In this document: positions 1 to 5,411 of the stretch, one piece after another
How the letters are laid out: each line of letters opens with the position of its first letter
Position numbering within the stretch: the stretch's first letter is position 1
From: Bacteroidales bacterium
GTDB taxonomy: Bacteria; Bacteroidota; Bacteroidia; Bacteroidales; UBA932
Assembly: GCA_017461285.1 (NCBI GenBank)
Contig: JAFTYS010000109.1
Coordinates: 1-9,120 of the forward strand
Reading direction: 5' to 3'
Length of the DNA: 9,120 nt
Translations under genes and position numbers: made by a program
Notes under the pieces: model-generated
Databases searched by the model: none
Seen by the model: the letters and a program-made list of their open reading frames with translations, nothing else
What the model was told of the DNA's origin: nothing

Positions 1-669
1 GAAGGGGGAGCGAAGAATGTTGCCCGCAGGGACGGTATGGGTACGACCGTACTCAGCTGTGTGGAGAAGATGGGACGCATACCTGATGCATATTTCCAGG
101 CTGTCGGTTCCGGTACAGGTGCCATCGCGGCATGGGAGAATGCCTGCAGGCTTGAGGCAGACGGACGTTTCGGAAAGAACGGCATGAGGGTATATGTAGC
201 CCAGAACACTCCGTTCACCTTGATGTACGATGCCTGGAAGGCTGATTCACGCGCACTTCCGGAAATAACTCCTGAAGAAGGCAGATGCAAGTCAGAAAGG
301 ATACTGGCTACAGTTCTTTCAAACAGAAAGCCGCCATACTCTCTGGCAGGCGGCCTGTATGATGTGCTCAAGGCAAGCAACGGCGATTTTTTCCTGGCTT
401 CGAACAACGACATCATCTACTGGATGATGCAGTTCCGTAACCGTGAAGGTTATGACCTTCTTCCTGCTGCATGCGTTGCTGTCGCAGCTCTTGCACAGGC
501 AGTGAAGGACGGAACCGTAAAGAAGGATGAATATATAATGCTTAACTGTACCGGCGGCGGCGTCCTTGGCGCGAAGTCAAGGGGATATGTCCTCAAGGAG
601 CCTGATCTTGTTCTGTCTCCGGACCTGCCTGCCGAGGAAATTGTCAAGGCTGTGTCAGAACTGTTCTAG
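1..669 (+). CDS. Cysteate synthase (PLP-dependent), C-terminal half, truncated by window start
   Basis: The frame is open from base 1, so the gene begins before the window; the ATG at 37 is internal. About 222 residues are visible of a family near 420. They open with EGGAKNVARRDGMGTTVL, a segment I associate with cysteate synthase, a threonine-synthase relative that makes L-cysteate from O-phosphoserine and sulfite with PLP. The PLP-binding lysine should lie in the missing N-terminal half. A glycine-rich segment, NCTGGGVLGAKSRG, lies near the C-terminus, where fold-type II enzymes contact the cofactor. In methanogens the product feeds coenzyme M; in Bacteroidota such as Alistipes the homologue is tied to sulfonolipid (capnine/sulfobacin) synthesis, the likelier role here. 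Its stop overlaps the convergent MarR gene by 4 bp. The main alternative is a threonine synthase paralogue; the sulfite-exporter-like neighbour favours cysteate synthase. Confidence 0.8.
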   Translation, partial: EGGAKNVARRDGMGTTVLSCVEKMGRIPDAYFQAVGSGTGAIAAWENACRLEADGRFGKNGMRVYVAQNTPFTLMYDAWKADSRALPEITPEEGRCKSERILATVLSNRKPPYSLAGGLYDVLKASNGDFFLASNNDIIYWMMQFRNREGYDLLPAACVAVAALAQAVKDGTVKKDEYIMLNCTGGGVLGAKSRGYVLKEPDLVLSPDLPAEEIVKAVSELF

Positions 670-1109
670 TCCTGGTTTTCAGAGATTGTCATGTTGCTGT
701 TGAGCTTGCGGAGAGTTGTCAGGAATGCCCTCAGTTCTTCCTCGTCGATACCTTCAAGTATCTGGTCAAGGATGGAGATTCCTTTCTGCTTCGCTCCCGG
801 CTTCAGCTGATTTGCCTTCTCTGTAAGGACTAGCGTGTTCGACCTTCTGTCATTCAGGTTCTGCTGACGGACTACGAAGCCTTTGCGCTCTATGGCGTCT
901 ACAAGTTTCGTAACCGAATTCTTGTCCTTCTGCATCTGGTCTGCCAGCTGCTGCTGGGACATTTCGCCATGATTCCACAGAAGGTCTATGAGCATGAACT
1001 GTTCAGGAGTCAGAGGCACGTCCATCTGACGGAGCTTTGCAGCAAGGAATTGCTTCAGTTTACAGCCTGTAAGATTTAGTTCTACAGCGATTTCCTTGGA
1101 TAGTAACAT
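666..1109 (-). CDS. MarR-family winged-helix transcriptional regulator
   Basis: This 147-residue protein has the usual MarR length and layout. An N-terminal dimerisation helix (about 1-30) leads into TPEQFMLIDLLW (34-45). The helix-turn-helix follows (about 50-72; SQQQLADQMQKDKNSVTKLV), then the wing with the DRRSNTLVLT signature (87-96), and finally C-terminal dimerisation helices (about 98-135). MarR dimers usually bind palindromes in divergent promoters and release on binding a small ligand or on oxidation. The gene is divergent from the YeiH-type exporter across 48 bp, so control of that exporter and of itself is the natural inference. One cysteine is present (C16), but its spacing to the TPEQF segment differs from that of the OhrR sensor cysteine, so redox sensing is not supported. 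The effector is unknown; sulfite or a related sulfur compound is a guess from context. Confidence 0.9.
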   Translation of the reverse strand: MLLSKEIAVELNLTGCKLKQFLAAKLRQMDVPLTPEQFMLIDLLWNHGEMSQQQLADQMQKDKNSVTKLVDAIERKGFVVRQQNLNDRRSNTLVLTEKANQLKPGAKQKGISILDQILEGIDEEELRAFLTTLRKLNSNMTISENQD

Positions 1110-1132
1110 AGGTATACAGTATTAAGATGATA

Positions 1133-1163
1133 CAAATTTAAGAAAACGGATCGATATATGAAA
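1133..1163 (-). promoter_or_regulatory. Predicted Bacteroidota-type promoter of the MarR gene
   Basis: Read on the minus strand, 1140-1133 is TAAATTTG, an exact match to the Bacteroidota -7 consensus TAnnTTTG. Nineteen bases upstream (1163-1160) is TTTC, one mismatch from the -33 TTTG element. The transcript would start near 1127, giving a leader of under 20 bases before the start codon at 1109. The -33 element touches the start codon of the divergent exporter gene (1158-1160). Confidence 0.6.
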
Positions 1164-2498
1164 ACATCATTTTCAAAACTTTGGAAAACAGAGGACTGGC
1201 TTGCCGTATGGATTGGCTTTATCGTCATTCTGGTGGCATGCATAGCAGTTCTTACCGGCGCTTTTGACTTCAGCGCAGCAAAATTTTCTACATGGCACCT
1301 TTGGGAAAAGGTAGAAACCTTCAAGCCGCTTTCAGCTCAGCTTACATGGGCGTTCGGCGGCAAGCTGCTCCGCACCTTCGTGGTGCTTGCGCTCCTGTTC
1401 ACCGCAGGTGTCAAGCTTCAGGGAGGAAAGATCAAGGAATATCTTCCAGCATTCGCTGCCTTGTTCCTTATAGCTATAGTAGTGCGTCTGGTAAGCGCCG
1501 AGTTCACCTTGAACCGTTATCTGGAGTGGGCATTCTGGGCTCTTATAATAGGTCTTCTGATTTCAAATACCGTCGGTGTCCCATCATGGCTTCGTCCTGC
1601 CATCCGTACGGAGTTCTATATCAAGACAGGTCTCGTGATCATGGGATTCAGCGTCCTGTTCAGCAATATAGCTAAGTTCGGTCTCTACGGTCTTGGAATC
1701 GCTTGGGGTGTGACACCTGTAGTGATAATCTTCATGTGGTGGTTCGGAACCAAGGTTCTGAAAATCGACAACAAGCCTCTTGTCATGACCGTCGCTTCCG
1801 CAACTTCAGTCTGCGGTACCAGCGCGGCTATCGCAACCGGCGCAGCCGCAGGAGCGAAGAAGAGCGATCTGGGAATCGCAATTTCGATATCCATCATATT
1901 CACAATCATCATGATGGTCTTTGAACCGATGATCATCAAGGCTGTCGGAATGAGTCCGCTGATGGGTGGCGCGCTTATCGGAGGTACGGTGGACTCGACC
2001 GGTGCAGTAGTGCTGGCCGGAAACGCTCTCGGACCAGAAGGAGAACAGGCTGCAGTGCTTGTAAAGAGCATCCAGAACATCCTTATAGGCTTCATCGCTT
2101 TCTTTACAGCCCTCTTCTTCACTACCAAGGTCGACAAGACTTCTGACCGCAAAGTAGGAGCAGGCGAGATATGGACACGCTTCCCTAAGTTCATTATCGG
2201 ATTCTTTGTCGCATCACTTGTGGCTTCATTCATTATCCAGCCTCTTGCAGGTACCGCTGATGTCAAGGCAATCAATTCTGTGCTTGACCAGTATAAGAAC
2301 TGGGCCTTCGTGCTTGCATTCACCAGCATCGGCCTTGATACAAATTTCCGTGAGATCGGAAGGAACCTCCATGGAGGAAAGGTGCTCTGGCTTTACATCG
2401 TGGGACAGCTGTTCAACATCGTCCTCACATTCTTTGCCGTGTGGCTCCTTCTCTCAGGTGTCCTCTTTGAAATCCCTGTGCTGGATCTTTACAAGTAA
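1158..2498 (+). CDS. YeiH-family (Cons_hypoth698) putative sulfite/sulfate exporter
   Basis: A 446-residue polytopic inner-membrane protein with about ten or more hydrophobic segments. It has the conserved motifs of the YeiH/PSE family: SVCGTSAAIA (217-226), GGTVDSTGAVV (275-285) and FTSIGLDTNF (388-397), the last near the C-terminal helices. The length is somewhat above the usual 330-350, owing to an N-terminal extension (about 1-65) and the hydrophilic loop at 324-342. The family is annotated as putative sulfate exporters; members beside sulfonate-degradation genes are thought to export sulfite. Next to cysteate synthase, which consumes sulfite, a sulfite carrier is plausible but not proven, and direction and ion are unknown. 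The ATG at 1158 is preceded by an A-rich stretch rather than a Shine-Dalgarno, as is common in Bacteroidota. Its TAATG stop overlaps the next start. Confidence 0.88.
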   Translation: MKTSFSKLWKTEDWLAVWIGFIVILVACIAVLTGAFDFSAAKFSTWHLWEKVETFKPLSAQLTWAFGGKLLRTFVVLALLFTAGVKLQGGKIKEYLPAFAALFLIAIVVRLVSAEFTLNRYLEWAFWALIIGLLISNTVGVPSWLRPAIRTEFYIKTGLVIMGFSVLFSNIAKFGLYGLGIAWGVTPVVIIFMWWFGTKVLKIDNKPLVMTVASATSVCGTSAAIATGAAAGAKKSDLGIAISISIIFTIIMMVFEPMIIKAVGMSPLMGGALIGGTVDSTGAVVLAGNALGPEGEQAAVLVKSIQNILIGFIAFFTALFFTTKVDKTSDRKVGAGEIWTRFPKFIIGFFVASLVASFIIQPLAGTADVKAINSVLDQYKNWAFVLAFTSIGLDTNFREIGRNLHGGKVLWLYIVGQLFNIVLTFFAVWLLLSGVLFEIPVLDLYK

Positions 2499-2773
2499 TG
2501 GATCGCAGGAAAAAGATAATGACGGCAGTCACGGTCGGAGTATTCGTGGCTGTCGTCATTTGTGCTGTATGTATCGCCGCCAACCGTCTTGGTGTCGTGG
2601 ACGGCTATGATTTCGGTGCCGGAGCATATTATTATGCAGATATTCCCGGATATGAGAATCTGATAAATGAAGATTCATACAAGGCTTCTGTTCCTGTATG
2701 GGTCCATATTGTGCTATTTCTGGCCTGGGGGTGGCTTATGTACCGTTTGTGGAGCTGGATAGACCGCAAGTGA
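2498..2773 (+). CDS. Small two-helix membrane protein coupled to the exporter gene
   Basis: A 91-residue protein whose start codon shares one base with the exporter's stop (TAATG), indicating translational coupling. It has a basic N-terminus (MDRRKK), a first membrane helix (about 8-28), a loop of about 38 residues and a second helix (about 67-86) ending in WSWIDRK. With both ends positively charged and cytosolic, the loop should face the periplasm. The loop is rich in Tyr, Gly and acidic residues (DGYDFGAGAYYYADIPGYEN, about 36-55). I cannot name a characterised family. Size, topology and coupling suggest an accessory subunit of the YeiH-type carrier, but that is inference. It ends 50 bp before the permease start and just before that gene's own promoter. 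Confidence 0.75.
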   Translation: MDRRKKIMTAVTVGVFVAVVICAVCIAANRLGVVDGYDFGAGAYYYADIPGYENLINEDSYKASVPVWVHIVLFLAWGWLMYRLWSWIDRK

Positions 2774-2804
2774 TTTCTTTTTGGCAAGGTTTTTTGTATC
2801 TTTG
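2774..2804 (+). promoter_or_regulatory. Predicted Bacteroidota-type promoter of the SLC13-type permease operon
   Basis: TATCTTTG at 2797-2804 matches the -7 consensus TAnnTTTG exactly. TTTC at 2774-2777 lies 19 bases upstream, one mismatch from the -33 element TTTG, with a T-rich tract between them. Transcription should begin near 2808-2811, about 12-15 bases before the ATG at 2823. This placement decides the start codon of the permease: any start upstream of about 2808 would lie outside the transcript from this promoter. Confidence 0.65.
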
Positions 2805-2822
2805 CAGGATATTCGCTTGTTT

Positions 2823-4706
2823 ATGCTGGTAACGTTAATAATACTTTTAATATCGGCCGCTCTGTTTGTCAGCGGCAAAGTCAGGTCAGATCTTGTCGCT
2901 TTATGCGCGCTTCTGGCCTTGCTTCTTTTTCAGATCCTTACTCCTGCTGAAGGTCTTGCAGGATTCTCGAATACCACGGTGATAATGATGATCGGTCTGT
3001 TCATCGTGGGAGGAGGTATCTTCCAGACCGGACTTGCCAAGATGATAGGCGGCCAGGTGATCAAGCTGGCCGGAACCAGTGAGACAAGGCTTTTCCTTCT
3101 TGTAATGCTTGTCACAGCCCTTATCGGCGGTTTCGTCAGCAATACTGGCACTGTAGCCCTGATGCTCCCTATCGTAGTGAGCATGGCTGCCTATGCCGGC
3201 ACGTCTACGCGCCGCCTGCTCATGCCTCTGGCATTCGCCAGCAGCATGGGCGGCATGATGACCCTCATAGGTACACCTCCCAACCTTATCATCCAGGAGA
3301 CCCTCAACAATGCAAAGGCAAACGGTCTTGTGGCCTCATCAGTCCAGGATATCTCGTTCTTCACCTTCCTGCCAGTAGGTCTGGTAACCCTTGCTGTCGG
3401 CATCCTTGTGCTGATGCCTCTGACCAAGGTCTTCCTGACTCCTAAGTCCAAGGGCAAGGACAAGAAGAACACCGGAAAGACCCTTGGCGAACTCGTGAAG
3501 GAATACGGACTTGCCGACAATCTTTTCCGTGTCCATATCAACGGCCCTTCCGAAGCCATCGGAAAGACCATCGTAGACCTCGACATATACCGCCGGTACG
3601 GGCTGAATGTAATGGAGCTTCGCAGAAGCACAGGACACAACAAGTTCGTGAGGACGGTAAACCAGCAGCTTGCGTCTCCTACCCTGATGATTCAGCAGGG
3701 TGACGTCCTGTATCTTTCCGGCGACCCTGAGAAGGTGCAGCAGTTTGCGGAAGACTTCTCTCTAAGGCTTCTGGACATCCATACTGACGAGGTGGAGGGC
3801 AGCTCTTCAAACGCTTCACTTGATTTCTACGACATCGGAATCGCTGAAATCCTGATTATGCCTTCTTCGTCCGTAATCAACAGAAAGATCCAGGAGACCG
3901 GATTCAGAAGCAAGTTCAATGTGAACGTACTCGGTATCAGAAGAAAGAACGATTATCTTCTCCACGATCTCGGTTCAGAAAAGATACATGACTCTGACGT
4001 GCTTCTGGTGCAGGGAGCATGGAAGGATATCGCCCGTCTCCGTAATGAGTCGAGCAACTGGGTGGTCCTCGGCGAACCTCTCCAGGAAGCGGCGAAGGTG
4101 ACTCTCGACTACAAGGCTCCGATAGCTGCGCTGATCATGATCGGAATGATCGTGATGATGGGCGTGGATTCGATTCCTGTAGCGCCTGTGACTGCCGTTC
4201 TTCTCGCTGCCGTGCTTATGGTCATAACCGGCTGCGTGCGAAGTGTCGAGGCTGCTTACAAGACTATAAACTGGCAGACGATAGTGCTTTTTGCCGCAAT
4301 GCTTCCGATGTCTACTGCATTGGAGAAGACCGGAGTATCCGCCATCATAGCAGATTTCATCGTCAGCACTTTCGGTGCGAGCGGACCATACCTCGCTCTT
4401 GCTGCCGTATATTTCGCGACATCGGTGATGACGATATTCATCAGCAATACGGTGACTGCCGTACTGATGGCGCCGATTGCCCTTCAGTGTGCGATCGGAA
4501 TCGGAGTGAGCCCTCTTCCGTTCCTTTTCGCCGTGACCGTGGCCGCGTCGATGTGCTTTGCATCGCCGTTCTCGACACCGCCTAATGCTCTTGTGATGCC
4601 TGCAGGACAGTATACCTTCATGGACTTCATAAAGGTAGGTCTTCCTCTTCAGATCATCATGGGTGTGGTAATGGTGTTTGTGCTTCCGTTAATCTTTGCA
4701 TTCTAA
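2823..4706 (+). CDS. SLC13/DASS-type permease with two RCK_C (TrkA_C) domains
   Basis: I start this gene at ATG 2823 (627 residues), which begins MLVTLIILLISAALFVSGKV, the usual family N-terminus. A TTG at 2781 is in frame, but it lies inside the predicted promoter. Membrane segments cover about 1-205 and 427-627. Each half has the DASS substrate-site motif SNT (106-108 and 541-543), and each has a TPPN motif (GTPPN 150-154; STPPN 584-588). Between the halves lie two cytosolic RCK_C domains (about 231-317 and 336-418), usual in the sulfate-permease-like SLC13 subgroup. It should be a cation-coupled anion transporter; sulfate, another sulfur anion and dicarboxylates are possible, and the substrate cannot be read from sequence. 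It leads a packed cluster: the next gene starts 9 bp downstream. Confidence 0.9.
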   Translation: MLVTLIILLISAALFVSGKVRSDLVALCALLALLLFQILTPAEGLAGFSNTTVIMMIGLFIVGGGIFQTGLAKMIGGQVIKLAGTSETRLFLLVMLVTALIGGFVSNTGTVALMLPIVVSMAAYAGTSTRRLLMPLAFASSMGGMMTLIGTPPNLIIQETLNNAKANGLVASSVQDISFFTFLPVGLVTLAVGILVLMPLTKVFLTPKSKGKDKKNTGKTLGELVKEYGLADNLFRVHINGPSEAIGKTIVDLDIYRRYGLNVMELRRSTGHNKFVRTVNQQLASPTLMIQQGDVLYLSGDPEKVQQFAEDFSLRLLDIHTDEVEGSSSNASLDFYDIGIAEILIMPSSSVINRKIQETGFRSKFNVNVLGIRRKNDYLLHDLGSEKIHDSDVLLVQGAWKDIARLRNESSNWVVLGEPLQEAAKVTLDYKAPIAALIMIGMIVMMGVDSIPVAPVTAVLLAAVLMVITGCVRSVEAAYKTINWQTIVLFAAMLPMSTALEKTGVSAIIADFIVSTFGASGPYLALAAVYFATSVMTIFISNTVTAVLMAPIALQCAIGIGVSPLPFLFAVTVAASMCFASPFSTPPNALVMPAGQYTFMDFIKVGLPLQIIMGVVMVFVLPLIFAF

Positions 4707-4715
4707 ACCGGTATA

Positions 4716-5003
4716 ATGAACTTCATAGGTATAATCGTTGGTCTTGCGACCTTCCTCATCATCGGCCTGTTCCATCCGCTGGTCATCAAGGCGGAATACT
4801 ATCTTGGGTCAAAGTGCTGGTGGATGTTCCTGCTTGCAGGCATCCTTTTCGGCGCCCTGTCCGTAATGATAGATAATCTTATAGCATCGACAATCCTCGG
4901 AGTGACATCCTTCTCGTCATTATGGAGCATCCATGAGCTGATGCAGCAGAAGGAACGTGTGAGGAAAGGATGGTTTCCTGAAGGCCCCGGACATAATAAA
5001 TGA
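4716..5003 (+). CDS. DUF4491-like small membrane protein
   Basis: A 95-residue protein with about three hydrophobic segments (about 3-20, 34-51 and 54-72) and a charged cytosolic tail. The opening MNFIGIIVGLATFLIIGLFH, the KCWWMF segment (33-38), the WSIHEL motif (70-75) and the terminal KGWFPEGP (84-91) are what I recall of the DUF4491 family, which is common in Bacteroidota and of unknown function. The start lies 9 bp after the permease stop, and the stop overlaps the next start as ATGA, so it is almost certainly co-transcribed with both. No function can be assigned. It could assist the upstream permease, but nothing in the sequence shows this directly. Confidence 0.8.
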   Translation: MNFIGIIVGLATFLIIGLFHPLVIKAEYYLGSKCWWMFLLAGILFGALSVMIDNLIASTILGVTSFSSLWSIHELMQQKERVRKGWFPEGPGHNK

Positions 5004-5338
5004 TGATGAACAGCAAGAGAGCATACAAGGCATTATTTCTTCTGCTTCTGTTCTGCTGCTACTATTCAGGTATCAGCATGTTCTCTCATGTCCATCTTGT
5101 AAACGGATCGTCGATAGTCCACTCCCATCTGGGAGGCGGAAACGAACATAGCCATAGCGACTCACAGTATGCTGTGATCGATATGCTTTCGCATTTCCAG
5201 TCGGAATGCGCAGCGGATCTCTTCTTCGACGGAATCCCTTTCTTCCTGTTATCTGAAACGGCTTACAGCCATGACGCACCATCTTTTTCCGAAAGTGTGT
5301 GTCTGGCGCTTTCGCTTCGCGGACCCCCGCAGGCATAG
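5000..5338 (+). CDS. Small exported or membrane-anchored His-rich protein, possible metal-binding partner of the receptor
   Basis: This 112-residue protein starts at ATG 5000, overlapping the previous stop by 4 bp; in-frame ATGs at 5003 and 5006 are alternatives that change only one or two residues. After a short basic N-terminus, a hydrophobic stretch (about 9-27) is a signal peptide or anchor. Then comes FSHVHLVNGSSIVHSH (28-43) and more histidines, HSH at 50-52, H65 and H91. The clustered HxH motifs suggest binding of a transition metal in the periplasm or at the surface. The C-terminus SLRGPPQA resembles the short Arg-x-Pro-Pro tails I associate with small Bacteroidota proteins encoded before TonB-dependent receptors. 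It lies 73 bp before such a receptor, whose mature N-terminus is also His-rich. Metal binding is inference; the exact family is not recognised. Confidence 0.75.
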   Translation: MMMNSKRAYKALFLLLLFCCYYSGISMFSHVHLVNGSSIVHSHLGGGNEHSHSDSQYAVIDMLSHFQSECAADLFFDGIPFFLLSETAYSHDAPSFSESVCLALSLRGPPQA

Positions 5339-5354
5339 CAGCTCTTTCTTTCTG

Positions 5355-5371
5355 CAAGCCATTCCGGCTTG
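5355..5371 (+). other. Short intercistronic hairpin before the receptor gene
   Basis: CAAGCC (5355-5360) and GGCTTG (5366-5371) form a perfect 6-bp inverted repeat around a 5-base loop. No T-run follows, so it does not look like an intrinsic terminator. It sits in the 73-bp gap between the His-rich gene and the receptor gene and could be an RNA-processing or stability element. A chance repeat of this size is possible. Confidence 0.3.
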
Positions 5372-5411
5372 AATTCAACATACATTCAGATAACAATTTT
5401 AACAGATAAAG

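Noticed and set aside
666..1109. MarR regulator as an OhrR-type thiol sensor through C16
   Set aside because: The spacing from C16 to the TPEQF segment is about ten residues shorter than for the OhrR sensor cysteine, and there is no peroxiredoxin or Ohr gene nearby.
1685..2329. Long minus-strand open frame inside the exporter gene
   Set aside because: The composition follows the codon periodicity of the exporter and shows no protein family features; it is an antisense shadow.
2781..2822. In-frame TTG extension of the permease
   Set aside because: It lies within the predicted promoter, and the protein from ATG 2823 has the family's normal N-terminus.
4690..4698. Promoter -7 element before the DUF4491-like gene (TAATCTTTG)
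   Set aside because: It has three bases rather than two between TA and TTTG, it is inside the permease coding end, and the 9-bp gap favours co-transcription.
5355..5371. Intrinsic terminator between the His-rich gene and the receptor
   Set aside because: The hairpin is perfect but short, and no T-run follows it.
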